Shown: positions 32,788-43,471 of the stretch, in pieces
Layout of the letters: every line of letters starts with the position of its first letter
Numbering within the stretch: position 1 is the first letter of the stretch
Assembly: GCA_030789695.1 (NCBI GenBank)
Contig: CM061142.1
Location: forward strand, 153,471,266 to 153,535,265
Origin: Scilla litardierei
Taxonomy: Eukaryota > Streptophyta > Magnoliopsida > Asparagales > Asparagaceae
Direction of reading: 5' to 3'
DNA length: 64,000 bases
Position numbers and translations under genes: made by a program
Notes under the pieces: generated by a model
What the model saw: only the letters and a program-made list of their open reading frames with translations
Databases searched by the model: none
Told to the model about the DNA's origin: nothing

Positions 32788-34498
32788 GGTGCAATGAGGT
32801 ATGTATGTGCAACATTGTTTTCCTTAAAAATGTTTAAAACAAATTAAAAATAAAATGATTTTTTTTCCCATAAAAGGAAATTATTCAAAAACAAGCATTC
32901 ATAAATCGGTGGATAACTATGAAACAGTGGATCTCCTTGCTTTCTATAAAAGTGTTTAAAGCATTGGTGCAGCTTAAAGAATGACTATAAGACGGTTACT
33001 GTTGAGGGTTTGCGTCGGATTTGGATCCACTCGATGGCACAGACTTTGACCCGTGACAGTGTTGGTTTGAAGAACCGACCAAGCCTTGGGTGTATTAGGA
33101 TTATGAGGTTATGACTTCGCATCAGCAATTTATAAATAGACTAGAAATAACTCGTGCACAAAGTGTACGGACACCTCAAAAATCAACCCACACAATCCGG
33201 ACGCGGGACTATGTTTGAGTGTATGTATTGTCTTGTGGTTTTTAGTTTTTTTGATTGAGGGTGTGACTTTGTGTGGTTTGGGGTTGGGTGTGTTTTGGAG
33301 GGTTGAGTGGAGTTTTGGGTTTTTTTATGGGTTTTTTTTTATTTAAGGAGGTTGTCTCATGTGACGATGTGACAATGCCACATGTGACCAATTCAAAAAT
33401 AGCCCTCAATTGTAATAAGGATTTTCGAACTGAAAATATATGCAGATTCACTACTTCCAAAGGCACCCACGACTTGTAGAAGTTTGCTAAGATTCTAGCA
33501 AATAGAGATACAAGATTACAAGTTAATACTTCCTTTTCCCCACCGAAGTGAGGGGTTATTTTGCATTGTAAGCACATAAACCTTTTTGCAAAAATAAAAA
33601 TAAAATAGAATTGGCAAGAAACATAGATTCTTGCTATCCTTGCCGGCTAACCGGAACATGTGATGCATAAAATATAATCAGCTAAGCATGACGTATGCCT
33701 TTAAAGCACGTGATATTTAAAATCTTCTCCATCAAAAATTATAAACCTACAGCGAATGCATGTGTCCTTCGGACACCGCAAAGGTCGTCTCTCAAGTGTG
33801 ACACCGACGGGGACAGCCGGCTCACAGGCGAAATGTCGACGGGGCAGTCGTCTCCCGAACACAAGAACGACAGAGACATGCTTCTCCCAAGGGCAATACT
33901 GACTACGAAAAGAAACCCCGGGTCAGTCGTCGTAGGGGCGCAAAAGTAAGGACTAAATCGTAAAAAAATGCATGGTGTGAAGTGGAAAAAGTGTGGTGGC
34001 AAACCCATAAATAGGGGAAAGATGGCGAGTCTTTGGGTTTTATGAAAAAGCAATGTCAAGCTTGCAAATAAGGGGAATGTGGTGGGCTTTTGTTTGAAGG
34101 TTTCACCAAAACAACCAACTCCACATCCAACCACTCACCCACACCCCATTGGGCCCCCACTCTCCCAGACACTTTGTCCTAGTAAGACAAATGGGTGCCA
34201 CATGGGACAACCATTTGTCCTAGTTGGACAAAATTCAAAAATTCCACTTAAATTTCAAATTATTAGAATTTCTCCCAATATAGTCCCCCCCCAGATTAAA
34301 ATCTCCACCTTAATACAATTCAAACCCTTCTCTTAACCCTTGTCCTAGTCAGTATAAGATGGCTTGAAACTTTGTACTAGTCATCGACAAAGTTTGTCCT
34401 CATATTTTGATGCCACGTAGGACAAAGATTCAAAAAAGACATCAAATGTATACTAGGTTTAAATCTTTCCCTTAAAATTTCAACCATATTCAAAATCT
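32788..34498. other. Intergenic segment
   Basis: No gene recognised. A T/G-rich stretch occupies 33230-33360 and a GC-richer block 33770-33950. GTCC-TAGT and GGACAAA words recur at 34170-34440. Short ORFs here look like chance frames. Confidence 0.4.
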
Positions 34499-34795
34499 TG
34501 TTGGAAACTCACAACTCATCAAATGGTTTTGATGATACAAACATAATATTTTATTTGTACTAATTTTATCTATGCAGATATTATAGCACAATCAACTAAG
34601 ACAATCATCAAGTATACAAGTTGCAAGAAGCATCCACTACAAGACGAAGCAAATCAATGACCTATTTTTATCTTGTAAAAAGAGATGTAATCTTTATTTT
34701 TTTCTCTTGCATTTACTTAAAATGTAAAAGTCTTGATGATGATCTCTCTTAGTCGTTTAAGGTTCGTCTTCAAAAAATCAAGTCAAAAATCCAAT

Positions 34796-35177
34796 TAGTC
34801 GACCAATCCCTAGTGCTAGTCGACTAATTTAAATATTAAAGTATTTCAATCCTAAAACTTTGTCAGACCCATTTTAGAGTCTTTAGGATCATTTTCCTAC
34901 AAATTTCTACGTTTCAAATTTTTAGTCGACTAATAGACTTTGTTAGTCTACCAGTCATTTTTTAAAAAAATCAGTTATTTTAAATGATTTATCATTTAAC
35001 TAATATATTTTATTAATGGAAATTAGAACTGCCACGAACGGCTAGTTTCTGACAGTTTATATCTGTTTACAGAAGTTACTTTCAGTTTTCGAAAGTTGCT
35101 TCCTGAAAGAACACCTCAACCTCAAAATCCCAATAAGCAGCCTTATTAGTCGACCAGTACATAACATTAGTCGACTA
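34796..35177 (+). promoter_or_regulatory. Three palindrome pairs in U3, each 21 bp apart
   Basis: Motif TAGTCGACTA (perfect dyad) or a near variant starts at 34796 and 34817, 34923 and 34944, and 35147 and 35168. The distance within each pair is exactly 21 bp. The last pair ends 74 bp before the TATA box. Paired binding sites for a dimeric factor are a plausible role but are inferred. Confidence 0.7.
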
Positions 35178-35250
35178 AATTGAACAAAAATTTCCAAATT
35201 TTTTTGAAAATTTAGGCAGTTGTCCAACGTTCAAAAACTAACTTTTGGGC

Positions 35251-35259
35251 TATAAATAG
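35251..35259 (+). promoter_or_regulatory. TATA box of Sirevirus A LTR
   Basis: TATAAATAG in the context GGGCTATAAATAGACCCC, a canonical plant TATA box that should drive genomic RNA synthesis from the LTR. Confidence 0.75.
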
Positions 35260-35353
35260 ACCCCCAGACCCTGCCTAAACTAACGAAAATTCACTTCTTT
35301 CTTTTTTTTCTTAAGTTTATTTTCTCTCTCTAGAAAGTGAGTTATTTTTAGAT

Positions 35354-35521
35354 GAGAATAATGGGTATCATACGCCATATGAGATGGTCTCTCATATGTC
35401 CTCTCACATAAAGAGGGCAAGTACAAGCCCACATGGGCTTGTACTTGTTGTACTTGACCTCCTTTATGTGAGAGGGCATATGAGACACCCTCTCATATGG
35501 CGTATGATACCCATTAATCCC
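35354..35521. mobile_element. Hairpin MITE (family M) in the Sirevirus A LTR
   Basis: 168 bp, nearly full-length palindrome, with ends GAGAATAATGGGTATCATAC. Flanked by a perfect 9-bp duplication TTTTTAGAT (35345-35353, 35522-35530). Same family as the intron 1 copies, and inserted just downstream of the LTR TATA box. Confidence 0.85.
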
Positions 35522-36018
35522 TTTTTAGATTTCTTTGGGGAACCTCTGCAGAAATTCTTCCTCAATTAGAAGTCCATTTTCCAAGTGTGTTCTACATTCA
35601 ATTCTCATCCAGAACCTTGGAGAATCCATCGCCAACCTAGCGTCATAATTTCTACATTATCAAGGCTATATGTGATATTGTTTCATACTCTTTCTTTATT
35701 TTATTTGGTGAATCTCTTATTGAAAAGATTGTACACATTTGCAACACAGGGAGTGTTGGCATCTTTGTATATTGATTACTTGCGGGGAGTAAGTGTTATA
35801 GTTGATTCAAATCTCTATGGTGTAGAGGACTGGACGTAGGATCACAAGGATCCGAACCAGGATAAATTTTTGTGTTTGCGTTTGGAATTTTCTGGATTGT
35901 GTTCATTTACTTTCGAACTCAAATTGGAATTTTTTATTTACTTTTAATTTTTCAATATCTTCGTGATATAAAATATTCACCTCCTAATGTATTTTGTTGT
36001 GCCCAGAGGTCCAACATT

Positions 36019-36030
36019 TGGTATCAGAGC
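36019..36030 (+). promoter_or_regulatory. Sirevirus A primer-binding site
   Basis: TGGTATCAGAGC, two bases after the LTR, complementary to the 3' end of initiator Met tRNA. Confidence 0.9.
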
Positions 36031-36033
36031 CTC

Positions 36034-37770
36034 ATGGTTAAGATGGCATACACATATCCGACGAACAATTCAACGTCTTCATCACAATTTCCAGAATGGC
36101 ACCCTACCACAAGGCCTCCACTATTGAATGGTTCCAACTATTCATATTGGAAGACAATGATGACGACATATCTTCAATGCATCGACTACGAACTTTGGAA
36201 CATGTTGAAAACTCAATATGAGGAGCTTACAACTCCATATGCCCAATGGACCGCTACTGACTAATCCGCTGCAACCCACAACTCAAAAGCAATGAATGCA
36301 CTATTCTGCGTCATGGACAAGAAAGAGTTCAACCGTGTCTCCCAGGCCAAATCAGCATATGGCATCTGGCATACACTCGAGGTAACACACGAAGAAACTA
36401 GTAAAGTTAAGGAAACTAAAATATCTGTTTTTGTTCACAGGTTTCAGTTATTTAGAATGAATGAGAATGAACCAATTAGAGAAATGATCACTTGATTTAC
36501 CGACATAACCAACTCTCTAATGGCTCTTGGCAAAACCTATACTCAAACTGAACAAGTAATGAAGATCCTTCGTGCCTTAATATCGGAATGGGAGAAGAAG
36601 ACCACAGCCATAGAAGAAGTAATGATTTGTCAACTCTCACCATTGAAAGCTTGGTTGGTAACTTGATGACCTACGAAGTACAACTCCAAGATCGTAAGGA
36701 ACAAGCATACTCAAAGAAGAAAACATGTGCCTTCAATGCATCTTTAGACACCGATGATTCTGACATAGACAATGACGACTGGCACAATGACTAGAAACTT
36801 CAAAAAGTTTCTAAAACGAGGTAAGTTTAAAGTTTCAAACCTAAAACTACTGATGCTTCTCTATGTTTTCAATGTAATAGGCCTTGATATATGAAAAATG
36901 ATCGTCCACTCTTAAAGCCAAAAGAGAGAACATCCAACAATTCCAGAAAGGGTAAGAAGTTCGAGAAAAGTAAGAAAGCATTAGCAGCAACATGGGATTC
37001 TTCATCTTCTGATGATGAAGAAGAAACCAACAAAGACACTAATGAAGAAAATATCCACATGTGCTTTATGGCACAAAATGATAATTAGGTTAGTAGTTTA
37101 GATAATGAAGAAATACTTGAAGCATTTAATGATATATATATGAGATTTAAGAAGTTAAATTCTCAGCATAATGCATTAGTTCTTTCACATCAAGAACTAA
37201 TGTCTTCATCATCATCTTTAAATAGTCTTAAGAATGAGAAGGAATCTTTATCTTCTCAAAATGATAAGTTACTTCATGAAAATGAGATTCTCAAATCTGA
37301 GAATCACAATATGTTGTCTCGTATTTCTATATTAGATAAAGATATCTCTTCTTTAAAATTGAAATATGATGATATGTCTTCTAACATTAATAAGTTTAAT
37401 AAAGGGAAGAATAATCTCGATGATTTACTTAGAGTACAACATCATGCTAATCATCGACAAGGTTTGGGTTATAAGCATACTCCCAAATCCAATAATTTTG
37501 GTAAAATTTTGAAAAGGGAACAACATGTTTTTATTAAAGCAAAGAAAATTGATTCTTCTATTAGTATGAAAAAGGATACATTCATATTCAAAAGAAGACC
37601 AATTTTCTTACTTCTTCTAAGAAATCCATTATGCATACAATTTGGGTTCCTAAAGATGTTTGCTTATATGACAAGGATTTATATGTTTCTAACTTTATGC
37701 AAAATATTATTATTTCTTCTAATTATTTGAAGAAACCAAATTCCACTTAGGTTTGGTTTCCTAAGTACTA
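36034..37770 (+). pseudogene. Sirevirus A gag
   Basis: Gag starts at ATG 36034 or 36043. RPPLLNGSNYSYWKTMMTTY is the copia/UBN2 N-terminal signature. YGIWHTLEVTHEETSKVKET (near 36357) and later TIESLVGNLMTYEVQL are typical of Sirevirus gag. The knuckle (near 36870) is damaged: an in-frame TGA replaces Gly, and the His and last Cys are lost. A TGA at 36493-36495 stands where Arg is expected. The C-terminal part (37140-37430) is a long Ser/Asn/Lys coiled-coil-like stretch. Confidence 0.8.
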
Positions 37771-38136
37771 ATCCTAAGGACCCACATAAAAAGGAACCAA
37801 TATTTATTGTTTATCTTTCAAGTACCCATAAAAGAATGATGGATACTAGATAGTGGATGTTCTAAGCACATGACTGGAAACATCAAACTTCTATCAACCG
37901 TACAATTCAAAGGTGATGGCACCATTACTTTTGGTGATAACAACAAAGGTAACGTGAGTGGCATCAGAATAGTTGGTGATCTAACTAAGCCAATCATCGA
38001 AAATGTGCTCCTCGTTGACGGTTTGAAACACAATCTCTTATCCAATTCTCAATTATGCGATAAAGAATTTAAAATTGTTTTCGAAAAGAATGCATGCATT
38101 ATATATGATTTTAGTATGACTAATATATTATTTTAA
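37771..38136 (+). pseudogene. Sirevirus A protease
   Basis: The copia aspartic protease signature WILDSGCSKHMTG is intact in its core, with the catalytic Asp at 37849-37851. Downstream residues (NVLLVDGLKHNLLSNSQLCD) match the family. The frame ends at a TAA near 38134, before an AT microsatellite (38155-38210). Confidence 0.85.
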
Positions 38137-38154
38137 GGTAGTCGTAAGAATAAT

Positions 38155-38212
38155 ATATATATATATATGTATGTATGTATGTATATATGTATATATATGT
38201 ATATATATAGTA
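38155..38212 (+). repeat. AT/TATG microsatellite
   Basis: A run of TA and TATG units, in the place where protease normally continues into the gag-pre-integrase region. Confidence 0.85.
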
Positions 38213-39365
38213 TGCATAAAATTATCCTCACATGATCATTACTTATTAGTATCCACAGATAATACATTATTATGGCATAAACATTTTGGACACACTAACT
38301 TTAAACATTTAGCACGTATTTCAAAACATAAGTTAGTTTCTGGAATGCCTAATATATCTTTTACTCACACACAATTTTGTGATGCATGTCAACAAGGAAA
38401 AATGCATAAATCCTCTTTTAAAATGAAAGATGTTATTTCTACAAAAAGACCACTTGAACTTTTACATTTAGATTTGTTTGGTCCTTCTAGAATAGCTTTT
38501 TAAATGGCAATAAATATGCATTTGTGATTGTTGATGATTTTTCAAGATATACTTGGGTATTATTTTTAAAACATAAAAATGATGCATTTAAAGAATTTAC
38601 AATATTTTGTAAAAGAATTCAAAAATTAAAATCTTCATCCATTATTACTATTCGTAGTAATGATGGTGGAGAATTTGAAAATGAATTATTTACAAAATTT
38701 TGTAATAAACATGGCATAACACATAATATTTCTTTTCCTAGAGCCAGACCACAAAATGGTGTAGTTGAAAGGGAAAATAGAACATTACATGAATGTGCTA
38801 GAACCATGTTATGTGATAGTTCTTCACCAAAATATTTTAGGCAGAAGCCGTTGCTACTGCATGTTATGTTTTGAATAGAATTTTGGTAAGACCACAGCTT
38901 AATAAAACTTGTTTTGAATTATTTTATGATCTAATTCCTCGTGTATCATATTTAAAGTCTTTAGTTGTAAATGCTTTATTCTTAACACTAAGGATTCACT
39001 AGATAAGTTTGATTCTAAATCAGACGAATGTATTTTTGTAGGATATTCTACATGTAGTAAAGCATATAGGATTTATAATAAAAGAACCTTATGTATTGAG
39101 GAATCTCTTCATGTAAGTTTTGATGAAAATTATACACCCATCACACCTATTGATGAAGAAGATTCAATATATATCATTAGTTCATTAGAAAACACTAAGT
39201 TAGATGACAATGATTCTACTAATCCCATTCCTGAAATTATCCCTGAAGACACAAGTCTTCCTAAAGCATTTGTTGAGGTTCCTAATCATCCACATGATCT
39301 AGTTATTGGAGATATTTCTGATAGAGTAAGAACTAGATCACAAATAGAACAAATGACTCATTGTG
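38213..39365 (+). pseudogene. Sirevirus A gag-pre-integrase and integrase
   Basis: The HHCC finger is visible (LLWHKHFGHTNF ... FCDACQQGKMHKSSF), followed by LELLHLDLFGPS with the first catalytic Asp. The core contains VDDFSRYTWV, IRSNDGGEFEN (second Asp region) and GVVERENRTLHECART (catalytic Glu). Frame breaks occur near 38500 and 38850. The C-terminal extension is low-complexity and acidic. Confidence 0.85.
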
Positions 39366-40908
39366 TATTTATATCATCCATCAAACCAAAGAATGTTAAT
39401 GAAGCATGTAAAGATAGTTCATGGATTATAGCAATGGAGGAAGAACTTAATCAATTCAAAAAGAATGATGTATAGAAATTAGTACCTAGACCTTCAGATC
39501 ATCCTGTTATTAGAACTAAGTGGGTATTTAATAATAAATTGGATGAATATGGACAAGTAGTTAGAAATAATGCTAGATTAGTTGCACAAGGTTATAATCA
39601 GGAAGAAGGCATAGATTATGATGAAACCTATGCACTTGTAACAAGATTAGAATCTATTAGAATGCTTTAGCATATGCATGTAATAAGGATTTTAAGTTAT
39701 ATCAAATGGATGTTAAAAGCGCATTTCTAAATGGTATAATTAAGGAAGAAGTCTATGCAGAACAACCACCTGGATTTCAACATGAAAGTTTGAATATTCA
39801 TGTTTTCAAGTTGAAGAAAGTTTTATATGGATTAAAACAAGCACCACGTGCTTGGTATGAAAGATTGAAGAACTTTCTGTTAAAATCTGGTCATTCTATT
39901 GGAAAGATAGACTCTACCTTATTTCCTAAACATATAGATTCTGATGTTATCATTATACAAATATATGTTGATGACATAATTTTTGGTTCTATTAATGATT
40001 CTCTTTGTCAAGAATTTTCTAAGGAAATGCAGAATGAATTTGAGATGAGTCACATAGGTGTATTGACCTACTTCCTTGGACTTCAAATCAAACAAATTAA
40101 GGAAGGTATATTTATACACCAGAGTAAATATACAAAGGAACTCATCAAACGATTTGGATTAGAGAATTCTGCAGAGAAACGTACTCTAATGGATACTTCA
40201 TCAAATCTTGACAAGGATCCAAATGGTAAGAGTATTGATCAAACATTATATCGAGGTATGATTGGATCATTATTATATCATACTGCTAGTAGATCAGATA
40301 TTATGTTTTCTGTCTGTATATGTGCTAGATATCAATCTAATCCTAAGGTATCTCATTTGATTGCTGTCAAAAGGATAATTAGATATATCAAACACACATA
40401 TGATTTTGGTTTATTTTATCCAAAGTCAAATTTGTTTGATTTAGCTTCATATAGTGACGTAGATTTTTTTGATTGCAAATCTGATCGTAAAAGTACTAGT
40501 GGCACTTGTCACTTTTTCGGTTATGCATTAGTATCATGGTTTAGTAAGAAACAAAATTCTGTTTCTTTATCAACTACTGAAGCAGAATATATTGCCGCTG
40601 GCTTAGCATGTGCACAGATTTTATGGATGAAACAAACAATTCTAGATTATGGTATTAAGTGTAACACATGTCCTATTATGTGTGATAACACTAGTGCTAT
40701 AAACTTATCCAAAAATCTAGTACATTATGCACACACTAAACACATATATATATCATCACGTCTTGGATGATCATGTCCAAAAACGTGATATTATTTTAAA
40801 ATACATAGATACTAAGAATCAGATTGCTGACATCTTCACTAAGCCTCTTAAAGAAGAGACTTTTCTAAAACTTAGAAGAGAACTTGGTATAGTTAGTGTC
40901 GGCATTTT
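39366..40908 (+). pseudogene. Sirevirus A reverse transcriptase and RNase H
   Basis: RT begins near 39470 with [20 protein letters not shown]. An in-frame TAG at 39474-39476 and TAG at 39668-39670 interrupt it. From 39706 a 354-codon open stretch keeps MDVKSAFLNG, YGLKQAPRAWYERL and the catalytic YVDD (39964-39975). RNase H shows SKKQNSVSLSTTEAEY and MCDNTSAINL. A shift near 40760 separates the last part (DIFTKPLKEETF) that ends before 40910. This is the best-preserved domain of the element. Confidence 0.9.
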
Positions 40909-40974
40909 AAATATATCTTATTATTACATATTATATTATTTTCATTATATAATTTTTCTGATTTATTTCATAAT

Positions 40975-41377
40975 TAGTCGACTAACACACTTTCCTGGTC
41001 GATTAATCCATCAAAATATTTATATACAGATACTATATGAATGATTGAAAAATATTTTATAATAAAAATTATTTTTAATAATACTAATCGGTCCAAATTC
41101 AGACGGAAACAAACTTTTTAAAATTTTGAACTTTCCCTCACACACACAAAGACAAAAAAATCAAAGTACACAATGTATAGTCTCTTCCATTTTTTTCAAA
41201 GTACACATAAGTACTTACACTTGGACAACGTCACTTACACATGTACAAATTCTGACATTGCTTTTTGACCGAAAAATTATTATTTTAATTTTTTATTTTC
41301 AAAATTTTCCGCCTCTTCCCAAACCCGCTCGGAATAAGCCCTCGACTAGTCGACTAATGCCGACACCTAGTTGATTA
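40975..41377 (+). promoter_or_regulatory. Two palindrome pairs after RNase H
   Basis: TAGTCGACTA at 40975 is paired with TGGTCGATTA at 40996, and TAGTCGACTA at 41347 with TAGTTGATTA at 41368. Spacing is exactly 21 bp in both. They lie in the untranslated gap before the env-like ORF. Confidence 0.7.
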
Positions 41378-41674
41378 ATCGCTGTAGATTACTGAATAAC
41401 AGCCAATTTCTAAACGTTGTTTGGCACGATTTTTTCTCGTTTTCAGTCCCAAAATCTTTGCAGAAGTTCTCAACCCATTCCTAGAAGTTATTAGGAAGTT
41501 TTTAATTCGGTTTTTAAGTTCAAAATTTGAATTTTCCACTCAAATTCTCTATTTAAACTTCATGGCTCTTCCTCTTTCACCATGAGAAAACCCAAGGCAC
41601 AATATAGCCGAAAATCCTACATTTTCAGATAAAGATCTCACAAATTCTCCATTGGAGCCCTTCATCCTTCTTTA

Positions 41675-42703
41675 ATGGCTTCCTCTTCGAATCCTCACCT
41701 TCCTGTCGCCCAAATCTGGCTGCAACCGTCGAAAACTCTTTCTTCTCAGAACACGCCATTAAATTTACAGATCTGGTCATCATCAACTATAACCTCCATA
41801 ACCTTCTCCAAACCGTCTCTCTCTTCCATCTTTGGTGTGACACAATTTCATACTATCCCATTCTCGTCAAGGAATTTTATTCCAACATGGTCGCGGTAGG
41901 GAAGGGTGGTCCCGCTTTCCTTGATACAAAGTTTAAAGGTATCAACATCCATCTCACTAATGACAATCTCGCTCAAATTCTTAACATACCTCGCTTTCCT
42001 TCACAACATCTTGGTGAGACCACTATGGATTATCCCGAAATCATTAATCACTTAAGTTCCAATTTTTGTAGTGGCTTGTCCACCATTGATTTGAAACCCA
42101 TCCCTCGACTTCTCATCAAGATCATCACCTACAATTTGCTTCCCAAGAGTGGTTCTCTCAATTATGTCAATGAGACCCGTAGCCGGGCTCTCTACACTAT
42201 AATGGGAGGAATCAAAGTAGATTGGGCAAACATCACCATGCATGTCTTGATCAAACCCATATCTACTCACGTTTTTCATCCATGTAACAGCACAGGCATT
42301 CTTCAATACTTTGGTGTCCCTCTTGATGGTGAGATTTCACTTTTTAACCCTCACGAATCTGACCATTCGATGGTCAATCGCATGGAACTATCCACTCATC
42401 CTCCTCCTCAAGTTGAAGAAGAAGAAGAAGAAGAACAACAACAAGAATAACAACATCAAGTTGAACGTCCTTCCCGTCGTTGCAAAGTCACCGTCAACCC
42501 TTATGCTTGTCATCTTCCTTCCCGTCCAATGCTACAAGATCAAAATTGATCACCTCCGCGATGATGTTAAATCTGAATTTATCGATGTTCAAGAGCATCT
42601 TAGTGATTTTGAGAATCATCTTGAGCGACTTACTAACGACATGAATTCGGGATTTGACAATGTGCAAGGGAGTCAAGCACAAATTCTAAGCCTTTTAGAA
42701 TAA
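41675..42703 (+). pseudogene. Sirevirus A env-like region
   Basis: The ORF starts at ATG 41675. It shifts near 41885 into a 187-codon frame (GGPAFLDTKFKGINIHLTND, LNIPRFPSQHL, PRLLIKIITYNLLPKSGS) and shifts again near 42420 at a GAA/CAA repeat. It ends with a coiled-coil-like heptad stretch (VKSEFIDVQEHLSDFENHLE) and a TAA near 42701. I recognise this layout from the extra ORF of plant Sireviruses. The product is sometimes called env-like, without proven function. No clear transmembrane segment is seen. Confidence 0.75.
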
Positions 42704-42783
42704 TGGGATCCTTACTCTCCCTCCACTTCACACCGCGCTCATAGGCCTCCTCCATCGTATTAAGATTAGAACATTTCGGTTTC

Positions 42784-43049
42784 TGGTCGACCAGGCAGAT
42801 CTGCTGGTTGACTAATGGTCTGTTTGTATGTTTGGTTGTCTGCATATTTGCTTTATGTTAGTCTTGTTTTTTAGTTTAGAAGACTTAGCATGTTGTAATC
42901 TTTCCCTTCAGTTTGTAAGCATCCTACTATATACTGTTTTTATAATATTTTAATGGATTTCAGTTTGCTTAAAAGAAATTCCCCTCTGTTTTTTCTACTT
43001 TATGCTTTTTTCTGAAGTTAGTCGACCGACGCATGCTATTAGTCGACTA
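42784..43049 (+). promoter_or_regulatory. Two palindrome pairs after the env-like region
   Basis: TGGTCGACCA at 42784 is paired with TGGTTGACTA at 42805, and TAGTCGACCG at 43019 with TAGTCGACTA at 43040. Spacing is exactly 21 bp in both. Confidence 0.7.
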
Positions 43050-43130
43050 ATATCCTACATGGGCCGAATTTACCCCATTTTTGATAATTTCTAATGTGGA
43101 GAATTAATATGACTATTTTAGGCCTACTAC

Positions 43131-43141
43131 ACAGGGGGAGA
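43131..43141 (+). promoter_or_regulatory. Polypurine tract of Sirevirus A
   Basis: ACAGGGGGAGA, the type of purine run that precedes Sirevirus 3' LTRs. The expected LTR start (TGTTGGAAACTC) does not follow. Confidence 0.5.
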
Positions 43142-43465
43142 GACAAATTTAAAAATCTTCTGATATATATATGCAAGCAAATCAACACATTACTTCACCA
43201 TTCATGTATATTCAATACATCTCACATTCATATTCTTTTCATGTATATTTGTTACACATGTTCTTATAACAACATATATGGCTATAAACATTATCACTTT
43301 TGTTTTAAATGGGAGAGACCTTTGGTCTCCACTCACTATCATCCACCATTAAACCCACTCTTAGTGGGTGTTCCTTGATATCCAAGGGACTTATAACTCT
43401 CTTCATATAATATATATATGGCTATGGACTTCACCGTATGTCTACTTCTTCTCCATATTCCAACA
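43142..43465 (+). repeat. Probable 5' LTR (right part) of copia B
   Basis: The segment has a TATA-like run (CATATAATATATATATGG, about 43400) and ends CCAACA. When the solo LTR and one target copy are removed, this joins TGTTATCAGCACGC, the type of junction expected between an LTR end and a primer region. I do not see its start or a second copy, so this is tentative. Confidence 0.4.
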
Positions 43466-43471
43466 TGTTAT

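Larger units (their letters stand above)
34499..36016 (+). repeat. Sirevirus A 5' LTR
   Basis: TGTTGGAAACTC (34499) to GGTCCAACA (36016), with TGTTGG/CCAACA ends and the primer site right after it. Length is 1,518 bp, about 1,340 without the MITE and its duplicated target. A TATA box lies at 35251. Three pairs of GTCGAC palindromes lie upstream of it. Confidence 0.85.
34499..43141 (+). mobile_element. Sirevirus A (Ty1/copia), 5' LTR to env-like region
   Basis: A 5' LTR (34499-36016), Met-tRNA primer site, decayed gag-pol and a downstream env-like region are present in Sirevirus order. No matching 3' LTR follows in this window. After a GGGGGAGA tract at 43131-43141 the sequence changes to copia B material, so the element is truncated or interrupted there. 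Frames contain numerous stops and shifts. Confidence 0.9.

Noticed and set aside
38155..38212. AT/TATG run as a possible origin or matrix attachment site
   Set aside because: It is a simple microsatellite within a retrotransposon, with no further support.
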